NCBI GenBank assembly: GCA_944350275.1
Contig: CALVOK010000019.1
Span: forward strand, 20,873-84,872
Length of the DNA stretch: 64,000 nucleotides
Origin: an uncultured Clostridia bacterium
GTDB taxonomy: Bacteria > Bacillota > Clostridia > Christensenellales > UBA1242
Direction of reading: 5' to 3'
Both the position numbers and the translations under genes were made by a program. The notes beneath the pieces are model-generated. The model did not search any database, had not been told where the DNA came from, and saw nothing but the letters and a program-made list of their open reading frames with translations. Positions 48,589 to 57,538 of the stretch are shown here, one piece after another. Positions within the stretch are counted from its first letter, which is position 1, and every line of letters begins with the position of its first letter.

Positions 48589-50553
48589 ATGGCAAATAAT
48601 GACGAAAAAATTGAAGAAATGAAAAAATTAATTAAAGAAATTGAAAAACATAATTATAATTATTATGTATTAGACAACCCTACAATTTCGGATAGTGAAT
48701 ATGACAAGTTATACTATTCTCTTGTTGATTTAGAAAAAGAGACAGGTGTTATTTTGCCATATTCGCCTACTCAACGTGTGGGAGACACAGTGCTTGAGGG
48801 TTTTACAAAAAAGCGTCACGAGGTCAATTTGTATTCGCTCAACAAGGTGCGTGATTATGAAGCACTTGAAGATTGGGTGAACGATATGGAAAAATTGACA
48901 GGCGGAACAGACTTTGCTGTTGAATATAAATTTGATGGACTCAATCTCGTGATAGAATATCGTGATGGAATTTATTTTTCTGCAACAACACGAGGCAACG
49001 GAAGTATTGGCGAAGATGTAACCGAGCAGGTAAGAACTATTCGCTCAGTACCTCTGCAGATTAATTTTAAAGGCAGACTCATTGTGCAGGGCGAGGGTAT
49101 GATGACAAACAAGAGTTTTGCCCAGTACAATAAGACCGCATTTGAAAAACTTAAAAACCCTCGAAATGCTGTTGCTGGTGCTATCAGAAATTTAGATGTT
49201 AAAGAGACGGCAAAACGTAAACTTGACTTTTTTTGCTATTCTATACTCTTGTGTGATGGGAAGGTGTTTAAAACACAAAAAGATATGCGCGAGTTTTTGG
49301 TTGATAATGGTTTTCAAACAGGAAACTATTTTAAGATATGCAAAAATGTACATGAGATAATACATTGTATTAATGAAATTGACCTTGTAAAAAACAAACT
49401 TGATGTTATGATTGACGGAATGGTTATCAAGATAAACCAAGTGGCACCGCGAGATGAGATTGGGTTTACCGCCAAATTTCCGAGGTGGGCTGTTGCTTAC
49501 AAATTTGTTGCTCAAGAGGCAACTACTCTCTTGAAAAAAGTTACCTGGCAGGTGGGTAGGAGTGGTAGAGTGACACCTATTGCCGAACTCGAGCCAGTAG
49601 AACTTGCGGGTGCGACAATAAGACGAGCGACGCTTAACAATATTGATGACATAAGGCGAAAGGATGTCTACGAGAATGCACGAGTTTTTGTAAGAAGGAG
49701 CAACGAGGTTATCCCAGAAATTATGGGACTTGCTGAGAAGAATGACAATTCAAAGGTTATTGAAGAGCCACAGTTGTGCCCATGTTGCAAAAGTATTCTA
49801 GTCAAAAAAGGACCTCTTTTGTTCTGCGAAAATCACTTGGGATGTAAGGCTCAAGTGGTGGATAGACTCTCTCATTTTGCAAGCAGAGATGCTTTTAACA
49901 TTGAGGGGTTATCTGAAAAGACTTGCGAACTTTTTTATGATAAGTTAAATATTAGGCACTTGAGTGATTTATACAGTATAAAAGAAGAAGATTTATTAAA
50001 ACTTGATAATTTTAAAGAAAAAAAGGCAAAAAACATAATAAATTCAATAAAAAACAGCAAAAATGTTGATTTTTCAAGATTTCTATATGCTCTTGGTATA
50101 TCAGAAGTTGGAAATAAAACAGCAAAAGATATTGCAAGGACTTTTAAAAACTTGACCCAATTACAGTTGGCAACCAAAGAAGAAATTTTAAAAATTAATG
50201 ATATTGGTGATGTTATTGCTGACAATATTATATCATATTTTCACAATGATGATAACGTGCAGGAAATAAAAAGACTCTTTAATGCAGGTGTTACTATTAA
50301 AGAAAATGAAGATGTAGAACATAATAAAAATATAGAGGGTAAGACTTTTGTTCTCACAGGCACCATGTCAAGACCTAGAAAGGATATTGAAGATTTGATT
50401 TTTAAGTTGGGCGGAAAGGCAGGCTCGTCGGTATCAAAAAACACCGACTTTGTAGTCGCTGGCGAAAATGCTGGAAGCAAACTTGATAAGGCAAGGGAGT
50501 TAAACATAACAGTGCTAAGCGAAGAACAACTGTTTTCGCTAATAAATGGATAA
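48589..50553 (+). CDS. ligA: NAD-dependent DNA ligase
   Basis: A 654-residue LigA. Ia domain at the N-terminus, the adenylation motif EYKFDGLNL (Lys nucleophile in KxDG), OB fold, a zinc finger (CPCC at about 398, then FCENHLGCKAQ), helix-hairpin-helix repeats, and a C-terminal BRCT domain (GKTFVLTGTMSRPRKDIEDL). It seals Okazaki fragments. Length is standard. AGGTGA Shine-Dalgarno. Confidence 0.98.
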   Translation: MANNDEKIEEMKKLIKEIEKHNYNYYVLDNPTISDSEYDKLYYSLVDLEKETGVILPYSPTQRVGDTVLEGFTKKRHEVNLYSLNKVRDYEALEDWVNDMEKLTGGTDFAVEYKFDGLNLVIEYRDGIYFSATTRGNGSIGEDVTEQVRTIRSVPLQINFKGRLIVQGEGMMTNKSFAQYNKTAFEKLKNPRNAVAGAIRNLDVKETAKRKLDFFCYSILLCDGKVFKTQKDMREFLVDNGFQTGNYFKICKNVHEIIHCINEIDLVKNKLDVMIDGMVIKINQVAPRDEIGFTAKFPRWAVAYKFVAQEATTLLKKVTWQVGRSGRVTPIAELEPVELAGATIRRATLNNIDDIRRKDVYENARVFVRRSNEVIPEIMGLAEKNDNSKVIEEPQLCPCCKSILVKKGPLLFCENHLGCKAQVVDRLSHFASRDAFNIEGLSEKTCELFYDKLNIRHLSDLYSIKEEDLLKLDNFKEKKAKNIINSIKNSKNVDFSRFLYALGISEVGNKTAKDIARTFKNLTQLQLATKEEILKINDIGDVIADNIISYFHNDDNVQEIKRLFNAGVTIKENEDVEHNKNIEGKTFVLTGTMSRPRKDIEDLIFKLGGKAGSSVSKNTDFVVAGENAGSKLDKARELNITVLSEEQLFSLING

Positions 50554-50570
50554 ATTTTCTGACCTACCTA

Positions 50571-50599
50571 TTGACATGATGATAAAAGTGTAGTATACT
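50571..50599 (+). promoter_or_regulatory. Consensus sigma-A promoter
   Basis: TTGACA (50571-50576), a 17-bp spacer and TATACT (50594-50599). It serves the small membrane protein at 50625. Confidence 0.82.
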
Positions 50600-50624
50600 A
50601 AAACTAGCAGTTTAGGAGGAAATT

Positions 50625-51053
50625 ATGGTTGACAAAGTAGATGTAAAATGGTATGTCAATGGACTTGAGATTGAAAATGTAGATGAATATATTGAAAATT
50701 TATCTGATGAGCAATTGGATGAGCATTTGGTTGCATTCACCAAGAAATATAAAGGAGAAATTGACAAAAATATAAAAATGTCAATTGCGACTGTAGGCTC
50801 GGGCTTGCTGGTGCTAGGAGGAAATGCTTTGATTATTGCTTCAAATTTTAGCGAGGGAAGTGCTAAGAATATCATGCTGGGAATTGGACTTGCAACTATG
50901 ATACCTGCACTTATTGGTGAGTTGAAACTTTATTCAAAAGGAAAGAAACAAGAAAGAGAAAATGTTGTGCCATTTAAAACTTTTCTTGAAAAACTTAAAA
51001 ACCAGAAAGCAAAAAGAGAACTTGGGAAGGAAGTGTTCCCTGAATTGTTTTAA
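50625..51053 (+). CDS. Small membrane protein, unknown
   Basis: A 142-residue protein. An acidic N-terminal half (KWYVNGLEIENVDEYI) is followed by two hydrophobic segments (MSIATVGSGLLVLGGNALII and IMLGIGLATMIPALIG) and a basic tail. AGGAGG Shine-Dalgarno; strong promoter and terminator, so it is a well-expressed single gene. No family recognised. Confidence 0.7.
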   Translation: MVDKVDVKWYVNGLEIENVDEYIENLSDEQLDEHLVAFTKKYKGEIDKNIKMSIATVGSGLLVLGGNALIIASNFSEGSAKNIMLGIGLATMIPALIGELKLYSKGKKQERENVVPFKTFLEKLKNQKAKRELGKEVFPELF

Positions 51054-51077
51054 AAACCATTTTAATATGGTTTTTTT
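51052..51077 (+). terminator. Terminator of the small membrane protein gene
   Basis: AAAAACCAT pairs with ATGGTTTTT around TTTAAT, with extra T. Confidence 0.85.
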
Positions 51078-51093
51078 GTTTTAAGAGGAAGTT

Positions 51094-51915
51094 ATGTTGT
51101 ACACGGTTGAAAAAAATTATATAAAAATTTTGGATAAAACTGAGTTTAATATTGAACATATCTTGGAATGTGGACAGGTTTTCTGCTATGAAAAAACTAA
51201 AGAGGGGTATGTCGTTTTTCCTAAGGATAAGTTTGCAAAAGTTATTGAGGAAGAAGATTGCTATAAAATTTACACAGAGGACCCTGAGTTTTTTGTGCAG
51301 TATTTTGATTTAGATAGGTCTTATAAAGAGATAAAAGAAAAGTTACTTAAAAACAAAATAATGGCAGAACCTATTAAGTTTGGTTATGGCATACGAATTT
51401 TAAAACAGGATATCTTTGAAACACTAATTTCTTTTATAATTTCTGCAAACAACAATATAAAGAGGATAAAACTTATTTTAAATAATTTGAGGACAAATTT
51501 AAGCAAAGACAAAAAGAGTTTTCCAACCTATCAAGAACTTTTGACCTGTGACGAAAACTTTTTTAAGACTATGGGCTCAGGGTATAGGGCAGGATATTTA
51601 TATAGAGTGCTAAGACAAATTACTCCTGAAATTTTACAAAGTTATGCTTTACTGCCAACGGGAGAACTTCGTGAAAAATTAATTTCACTCAGCGGTGTAG
51701 GACCAAAAGTTGCTGACTGTATCTTGCTTTTTGGTTTCAATCGTTTTGATGTATTTCCTGTAGACACATGGATACAAAAGATGTACAATTCTTTTTTTCC
51801 TCCTCTTGAAAAACGCAAGACAATATCTTTAAATCTCGTCAAACAATTTGGTGAACTTTCAGGGTTTGCACAACAATATTTGTTTTACTATCAACGTTCT
51901 TTTGTAAAAAATTAG
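51094..51915 (+). CDS. ogg: 8-oxoguanine DNA glycosylase/AP lyase (Ogg1-like)
   Basis: A 273-residue HhH-GPD enzyme of the OGG1 type. N-terminal TBP-like domain (IEHILECGQVFCYE), then the helix-hairpin-helix LSGVGPKVADCILLFGF with the catalytic Lys (GPKVAD) and Asp in VFPVDTWIQKMY. It removes 8-oxoguanine, the same lesion as Fpg; the only fpg sequence in this window is a stub at 3745, so Ogg may be the main enzyme. Shine-Dalgarno AGAGGAAG. Confidence 0.93.
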   Translation: MLYTVEKNYIKILDKTEFNIEHILECGQVFCYEKTKEGYVVFPKDKFAKVIEEEDCYKIYTEDPEFFVQYFDLDRSYKEIKEKLLKNKIMAEPIKFGYGIRILKQDIFETLISFIISANNNIKRIKLILNNLRTNLSKDKKSFPTYQELLTCDENFFKTMGSGYRAGYLYRVLRQITPEILQSYALLPTGELREKLISLSGVGPKVADCILLFGFNRFDVFPVDTWIQKMYNSFFPPLEKRKTISLNLVKQFGELSGFAQQYLFYYQRSFVKN

Positions 51916-51997
51916 CAAAATCATCATTTTTTTATAAAAATTAACCCCATTTTGCTTAATTTTTTATTTTATAAATTGTTTTTATTAAATTTTGCTA

Positions 51998-52026
51998 TTT
52001 ACAAGTTTGAATAGTTGTGTTATAAT
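51998..52026 (+). promoter_or_regulatory. Promoter of floA
   Basis: TTTACA (51998-52003), a 17-bp spacer and TATAAT (52021-52026), before the GGAGGG Shine-Dalgarno. Confidence 0.75.
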
Positions 52027-52042
52027 TAGGTCGGAGGGAATG

Positions 52043-53071
52043 ATGAATTCTTTATTATTAGATTTTGGAACAACAGAGATTGTGCTTGTAGCAGTATTTG
52101 GTGCATTATTATTAGGAATAATAATTTACTACTGCTTTGTCCCTTTTAATATATTTCTAAATGCACTTTTTTCTGGGTGTTACATTCCAAGTTTTAAACT
52201 TTTAAATTTAAAAAATAGAAAACTTGACGTAAAAAACATTTCTACCGCCTATATTTTGGCAAAGAAGTCAAATAAAAAATTGACTTTAAACCAAATTGAG
52301 ACACTATCAAGCGCTGGAGGTAGTGCATTAAATGTAATTAATGCTATGAATTTAGCAGAAAAATCAAACATAAAACTTGACTTTAGTCTCGCTTCTGCTA
52401 TTGAAATTTCTTCAAAGGACGTGTTTAAACAGGTCCAAAATGCAATAACTTCACAAATTGTTGAAGTAAATAACATAAAGGGATTTGCAAAAGACAATCA
52501 AGAGGTGATAGTAGGCTGCAAGTTTTCTGTAAAACTTAACCTTAACAAATATCTTTCAGGACTTGGGATAGATGATTTAAAAAATAATGTCAGCGCATGG
52601 ATAATGGAAAATATTTCTAAAACTGGCAATCATAAGGATATTTTGGCGGAACCAAACAAGGCGCTTTTGTCAAATTTTGACTTTAGAGTTGTTGCTCAAA
52701 AGTCAATGTATGAACTTATTGATATAAACATATTGTCTGTAGACCTCGGAAGAGACTTAAACGCAGAAAATGATATTAAATCTGCCGAAAAAGAAAAAAT
52801 TTATGCTCAAATTGAGGCTGAAAGACGAAAAAATGCTGAAGAAATAAAAGAAATTCAAATGCGAAGCAAGACTGAAGAAATGAAATCAAATGTCCTAAAA
52901 GCCGAGGCAGAGGTTCCTCAAGCAATTTCTCAGGCTATCAAGGAGGGTAGATTCTCTGTCATGGACTATTATAAACTTATGAATTTGCAAGCAGACACCG
53001 CATTAAGAAAGGCAATCATAAGTGATAACAAAAAATCAAATGACGATGATGACGAAGGAGATTTGTTTTAA
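52043..53071 (+). CDS. floA: Flotillin-like protein FloA
   Basis: A 342-residue lipid-raft scaffold. N-terminal membrane insertion (TEIVLVAVFGALLLGIIIYY), SPFH domain, then a coiled-coil region with Ala/Glu-rich repeats (SAEKEKIYAQIEAERRKNAEEI). C-terminal EGRFSVMDYYKLMNLQADT is the conserved FloA end. Two adjacent ATGs exist (52040, 52043); the second has better spacing to GGAGGG. Overlaps the next gene by 1 bp. Confidence 0.95.
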   Translation: MNSLLLDFGTTEIVLVAVFGALLLGIIIYYCFVPFNIFLNALFSGCYIPSFKLLNLKNRKLDVKNISTAYILAKKSNKKLTLNQIETLSSAGGSALNVINAMNLAEKSNIKLDFSLASAIEISSKDVFKQVQNAITSQIVEVNNIKGFAKDNQEVIVGCKFSVKLNLNKYLSGLGIDDLKNNVSAWIMENISKTGNHKDILAEPNKALLSNFDFRVVAQKSMYELIDINILSVDLGRDLNAENDIKSAEKEKIYAQIEAERRKNAEEIKEIQMRSKTEEMKSNVLKAEAEVPQAISQAIKEGRFSVMDYYKLMNLQADTALRKAIISDNKKSNDDDDEGDLF

Positions 53072-53625
53072 TGGACACGGTTACCCTTTTATGTTTAATA
53101 GGTGGTGGAGTCCTTCTTCTAATTATTATTGCTGTAATTTTTATTCGTAGGTCAAATAAAAAAAGATTTAACAGACTTCAGGAAAACTTGAATAAGTACA
53201 AGCAGGAAAATGAGAAATATAAGACAGGTGAGCAAGGGATTGAAGAAAATTCTAAAATAACTCTGGCAAATGATGAAGAGAATTCTGCGAATGAAGAGCA
53301 AAAACAGACACAAATTCACGAGGAGGTAGCCCCTGTTATTGAAGAGTATGTACGCGACGACAAGCCACAATATTACGGAGAACAGCCTAGGAAGAGGCAG
53401 GTAAGTGATGAGGATTTTAAGAGGTTTTTAAGAGAAAATGGAATAGGCGATATGGGCAAAGATAACAGTCCTAAGCCTAGCAAGGATGACTTTGAAGATT
53501 TCTTAAATGAGCATGCATATTCAAGAAGAATATTTGGAGGAGAGATACTAAACAAACTTAAAGACCTACCTCCTGAGATTAAGGCGGTTATTCTCAGTAA
53601 TGTCTTTAATAAGTATGATGATTAA
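53071..53625 (+). CDS. Bitopic membrane protein following floA
   Basis: A 184-residue protein with an N-terminal helix (VTLLCLIGGGVLLLIIIAVIF), then RRSNKKR and a long charged cytoplasmic tail. The tail includes two related segments, SDEDFKRFLRENGIGD and SKDDFEDFLNEHAYS. No NfeD features. It probably partners FloA, given the 1-bp overlap. Family not recognised. Confidence 0.7.
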   Translation: MDTVTLLCLIGGGVLLLIIIAVIFIRRSNKKRFNRLQENLNKYKQENEKYKTGEQGIEENSKITLANDEENSANEEQKQTQIHEEVAPVIEEYVRDDKPQYYGEQPRKRQVSDEDFKRFLRENGIGDMGKDNSPKPSKDDFEDFLNEHAYSRRIFGGEILNKLKDLPPEIKAVILSNVFNKYDD

Positions 53626-53694
53626 ATTAAATAAAATTTTTTATCTATATATATAAATAACAAATTAAACGCATATCTTAAAGTGGAGGGGTAT

Positions 53695-53958
53695 GTGTTT
53701 AATTTTTTTGAAGAGATAAAAAAGAAAGCAGGCGACATTGATAACAACCTACTTAATGATTATAATATCATCAACCTTTCAGGCAAACTCCTATATGTCG
53801 AGGGACATCAGGGAGTGACAATTGTGAATAGTGAAATGCTCGCTTTTAAGATTAAGAGAGGGAGAGTTGTTGTTGAAGGTGAAGGGCTTTTTTTATGTGA
53901 ATTGACTGACAATACCCTTACTGTACAAGGAAAAATCAATAAAATGGAGATTTTTTAA
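53695..53958 (+). CDS. yqfC: Sporulation protein YqfC
   Basis: An 87-residue YabP/YqfC-family protein (LYVEGHQGVTIVNSEMLAFKI, then GRVVVEGEGL), found next to yqfD in spore formers. I use GTG 53695, with GGAGGGG upstream; the GTG at 53683 overlaps the ribosome site. Sits 70 bp after the floA partner gene. CATATCTT upstream weakly resembles a sigma-E -10. Coupled (1-bp overlap) to yqfD. Confidence 0.88.
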   Translation: MFNFFEEIKKKAGDIDNNLLNDYNIINLSGKLLYVEGHQGVTIVNSEMLAFKIKRGRVVVEGEGLFLCELTDNTLTVQGKINKMEIF

Positions 53959-55088
53959 TGTTAAAAAATAGAACATCTATAAAAGTTAAGGGGCTAAATC
54001 AGGAGCGAGCATTAAACAATATTTCAAAAACAATAAAAATATATAATTATAAAAGGCAAGAACATAATCTAGGTGAGTTTGAAGTTGATGTAAAATTTAC
54101 AAAAAAGATAACAAAACTAATCGAAAAAGAAGGGCTTGAAGTTGTTGATATTAAAAACAAAGGTTTGCTGTACAATTTTTTTACACTTTTTAAGAGGTTT
54201 GGGATAATAGCAGGTCTGGTTTTTGTTGTGCTTTTTTATGTTATACAGTATAATTTTGTATTAAAAATTGAGGTTTGGGGTGGAAGTACAACTGAAAATG
54301 CACAGGTCAAAGAATTTGTGCAGAAAAATATGCCAGGCAACTTTAAAAATAATATTCAAACTGAGGAACTTGAGGTTTTGGTTAGAAATAACTTTGACTT
54401 TGTAAGTTCTGTTAGTATAGCAATTGTTGGACAAAGTATTATTGTCAATTTAAATCCATCAGTATTGCCAGATGAAATGCAGGGAAAGTTTCAACCTCTC
54501 GTGAGTGACTATGACGGACTTATTAAAGAAATAAATCTTGTTCAAGGGACATTAAACTGCGAGGTTGGCGACATAGTGCAAAAGGGTGATATTCTTGTTA
54601 TGCCATACATTCTCGATTCAAATGGTACCCTCTATGAAGTTCAGCCAAGTGCAGAGATTATTGCAGATGTATGGTTGAATGCAAGTGTTAGTCACTATGA
54701 TTATAAAATAGTGCAGTATAGGACAGGAAGAAGTGTAACTATAAGCGAGGTTTTACTTGGTGACAAGGTCATTTATAACAACACTCATGATATTGATTTT
54801 AAAGATTATGAGTGCGAAACATATTCGCAAAACCTTACAGATATTCTTTTGCCTTTTGTACTGCGTAAGACAATTTACTATGAAATTGAGACGGAAGAGA
54901 TTTTTCAGGATTTTGATGAGGTAAAAAGTGAGATTATTTCTCAAGCACGGGAAAAAGCCTTGATTTTTTTCGATAAAAATGACATAATAATAGATGAGAA
55001 TTACTCAATAAGCGAAGGGGCAGGTTGTCATATAGTAAACTATACAATCTCTGTTCAAAAAAACATAGGAGGAAACGATGCAAGTTAA
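53958..55088 (+). CDS. yqfD: Sporulation protein YqfD
   Basis: A 376-residue membrane protein. The N-terminal part (RTSIKVKGLNQERALNNI) precedes one transmembrane helix (GIIAGLVFVVLFYVIQYNFVL at about 88-110) and a large outer domain with FVQKNMPG, GLIKEINLVQGTLNCEVGDIV. Family length is 380-400, so it is complete. YqfC and YqfD support forespore engulfment and coat formation. Overlaps ybeY by 11 bp. Confidence 0.93.
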   Translation: MLKNRTSIKVKGLNQERALNNISKTIKIYNYKRQEHNLGEFEVDVKFTKKITKLIEKEGLEVVDIKNKGLLYNFFTLFKRFGIIAGLVFVVLFYVIQYNFVLKIEVWGGSTTENAQVKEFVQKNMPGNFKNNIQTEELEVLVRNNFDFVSSVSIAIVGQSIIVNLNPSVLPDEMQGKFQPLVSDYDGLIKEINLVQGTLNCEVGDIVQKGDILVMPYILDSNGTLYEVQPSAEIIADVWLNASVSHYDYKIVQYRTGRSVTISEVLLGDKVIYNNTHDIDFKDYECETYSQNLTDILLPFVLRKTIYYEIETEEIFQDFDEVKSEIISQAREKALIFFDKNDIIIDENYSISEGAGCHIVNYTISVQKNIGGNDAS

Positions 55089-55560
55089 TTTTGAAAAAGT
55101 TGGATTTAGATATAGGTCGCTTATACGAAAAATTTATGATTTTACTCTAAATTATACAAAAAATGATTTTAAATATGCTGTCATAACTGTATCATTTGCA
55201 AACGAAGGAAAAATTAAAGAATTAAATCAACAATACCGTAAAGTTGACAAAGTAACAGATGTGTTGTCTTTTCCAATGCTTGATATTACCTATCCGCATA
55301 AACTTAAGGAGTTTTATAGCGAGGTGTCACCTGATGGTTTTCTTTATTTAGGAGATGTTGTTATATGCCCACAAATTGCAAAGAAACAGGCAAAAGAGTA
55401 TGGTCACAGCAAAAAAAGAGAGATAAGTTTTCTCGCTTTGCATGGACTTTTGCACGTGCTTGGATATGACCATATTGAAAAACAAGATGAAAAAGTCATG
55501 CAAGATACAGCAAACGAAATTTTAAATAAGTTAAATATAAAAAGGAAAAGCAATGTTTAG
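55078..55560 (+). CDS. ybeY: Endoribonuclease YbeY
   Basis: A 160-residue zinc endoribonuclease for 16S rRNA 3' processing. Metal motif HGLLHVLGYDH is intact; VTDVLSFPM precedes it. GGAGG Shine-Dalgarno. In Bacillus phoH and others lie in this cluster between yqfD and era; here ybeY follows yqfD directly. Overlaps era by 8 bp. Confidence 0.97.
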   Translation: MQVNFEKVGFRYRSLIRKIYDFTLNYTKNDFKYAVITVSFANEGKIKELNQQYRKVDKVTDVLSFPMLDITYPHKLKEFYSEVSPDGFLYLGDVVICPQIAKKQAKEYGHSKKREISFLALHGLLHVLGYDHIEKQDEKVMQDTANEILNKLNIKRKSNV

Positions 55561-56389
55561 AGCAGGATATGTTGCTGTGGTTGGGCTTGCAAATGCTGGG
55601 AAGAGCAGTCTCGTCAATGCTCTTGTTGGCGAAAAAGTCGCAATTATCTCATCCAAACCGCAGACGACGAGAGACAATATTTTGGGAATTGTAAGCGGAA
55701 AAGATTATCAAATTGTATTGGTGGATACACCAGGTGTGCATCACAGCAAAAACGCACTTGATAAAACCATGATGAAAAATGTTCGCTCTGCTGTCAGTGG
55801 GGTTGATTTAATTTTGTATCTTATTGACGGAGCAACTGTTCCTAGCAGTGAAGAAAAAGAATATATAAAACATTTGGAAGTTCCGACAAAGATTATTAAG
55901 ACAAAAATTGACTTAAAAGGCATAAAGAATTTTGACTGTGATTTAGAAATATCTTCAAAAACGGGACAGAATTTGGACAAATTAAAAGATATGATACTTG
56001 AAAATTTGCCACAATATGAGCACGAACACTATATTTTTGACAAGGAATACTATACAGATAAAAGTGTGAAGTTTTTAATTGGAGAGGAAATTCGCGAAAA
56101 AGCACTATTGCATCTTCATCAAGAGTTGCCTCATGGGGTGGCAGTTGAGATTACAAGATTTTTTGAAGATGATAGGGCAGTCCATATTGATGCTGACCTG
56201 GTTTGTGAAAATGAGAGACATAAGGGCATGATAATAGGCAAGGGTGGACAAACCCTAAAAAAGATAGGAACAGAGGCAAGGGCATATGCCGAGGAACTTT
56301 TAAATAAAAAGGTGATTTTAAAAATATTTGTAAGAGTTGAAAAAAACTGGAGAGATAGACCTGACAAAATAAAAAGTTTAGGTTATTAA
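55553..56389 (+). CDS. era: GTPase Era
   Basis: A 278-residue 16S-rRNA-binding GTPase. G1 GLANAGKSS (GRPNVGKST in most), G3 DTPGVH, G4 TKID. The C-terminal KH domain (IIGKGGQTLKKIGTEARAYAE) and the end WRDRPDKIKSLGY are typical. Slightly shorter than the 295-300 norm, mainly in the G domain. Last gene of the yqfC-yqfD-ybeY-era cluster. Confidence 0.97.
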   Translation: MFRAGYVAVVGLANAGKSSLVNALVGEKVAIISSKPQTTRDNILGIVSGKDYQIVLVDTPGVHHSKNALDKTMMKNVRSAVSGVDLILYLIDGATVPSSEEKEYIKHLEVPTKIIKTKIDLKGIKNFDCDLEISSKTGQNLDKLKDMILENLPQYEHEHYIFDKEYYTDKSVKFLIGEEIREKALLHLHQELPHGVAVEITRFFEDDRAVHIDADLVCENERHKGMIIGKGGQTLKKIGTEARAYAEELLNKKVILKIFVRVEKNWRDRPDKIKSLGY

Positions 56390-56607
56390 ACAAATTATTA
56401 AAAATGTTATAATAAAACTTAAAAATAAACCATTTTAAGTTTTATTTTTATTTATAAATGATTTTTTAAATAATTTATAAACTAATTTTTTATTTTTAAT
56501 TATTTTTAAATATTTTTATTTGATTTTATAATTTTTTTAATGTTTTTTAATAATTTTTTTGAAAAATAATTTAATTTTTTAATTTTTTTATTTTTATTAA
56601 TAATAAT
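56390..56607. other. Very AT-rich gap between era and murB
   Basis: 218 bp, almost only A and T, between convergent genes. A weak A/T stem may serve as terminator; nothing clearer. Confidence 0.5.
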
Positions 56608-57528
56608 TCAATATATTTTTACTTCTTCTTCAAGATTGATTTTAAATTTTTGGCAAACATTTTTCTTTATAATTTTAATTAATTTTAGAATGTCCTCACT
56701 TGTAGAATTGTTAAAATTTATTATAAAATTAGCATGTTTTTCAGAGACTTTTGCTCCTCCAACAGTGAAACCTTTAAGTCCACATTTTTCAATCAGTTCT
56801 CCTGCAGAATAGGTGGGTGTATTTTTAAAAAAACTTCCACTACTTAATCCCTTTGGTTGTTTTACAAATCTTATTGATAAATATTTTATATAGTCCTGCT
56901 CAATCTCGCATTTGTCTTTTTTATGGCAAGAAAATTTTGCTGACAATATTAAATAGTCATTTAAATTGCTATTTCTATAGCCAAAATTTAGTTTTTCTTT
57001 TTTTATCCAATAGGTTTTTCTGTTATGATGGACCTTTATAGAAAGTAAGTTATCACATATATTTTCACCAAAACATCCTGCATTCATCATAATTGCTCCA
57101 CCTACTGTTGCTGGAATTGATGCAAGTTTTTCAAAACCTGAAAGGCTGTTCTCTTGACAATATCTATACAATTTTGAAAGCATTACAGAAGATGAAACGG
57201 AGACAATATTCTCTCGTTTTGAAATGTGATTTTTTATAAATTTGGTGTATATTATGACTAAGTTATTTGATTTTTTTGTAAAAATTGTATTACTTCCATT
57301 TCCCAAAATTACGAATTTTATATTATTATCTAACAAATAATCATATAGGAATACCAATTCCTGCTCATTTTTAGGATAATATATTTTTTTTACTTTTGCA
57401 GGAATTTTCATAGTGGTAAACTTTCCAATGTCATCATTTGTTGATGACTTTATATCCATAAGATTAATACTCATAATATTTTTTATGCTCTGTAATAAAA
57501 TTTGTGAAATAATGCTTTTTAAAAGCAT
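56608..57528 (-). CDS. murB: UDP-N-acetylenolpyruvoylglucosamine reductase
   Basis: A 306-residue FAD enzyme of peptidoglycan precursor synthesis. FAD motif FVILGNGSNTIF; IPATVGGAIMMNAGCFG; active-site Ser in SSGSFFKN; C-terminal HANFIIN. Start uncertain: no Shine-Dalgarno precedes ATG 57528, and internal ATGs at 57474 and 57459 are possible. The annotated start lies only 10 bp from the divergent murC start, so at least one promoter must be inside the other gene. Confidence 0.92.
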   Translation of the reverse strand: MLLKSIISQILLQSIKNIMSINLMDIKSSTNDDIGKFTTMKIPAKVKKIYYPKNEQELVFLYDYLLDNNIKFVILGNGSNTIFTKKSNNLVIIYTKFIKNHISKRENIVSVSSSVMLSKLYRYCQENSLSGFEKLASIPATVGGAIMMNAGCFGENICDNLLSIKVHHNRKTYWIKKEKLNFGYRNSNLNDYLILSAKFSCHKKDKCEIEQDYIKYLSIRFVKQPKGLSSGSFFKNTPTYSAGELIEKCGLKGFTVGGAKVSEKHANFIINFNNSTSEDILKLIKIIKKNVCQKFKINLEEEVKIY

Positions 57529-57538
57529 ATATAAAAGT

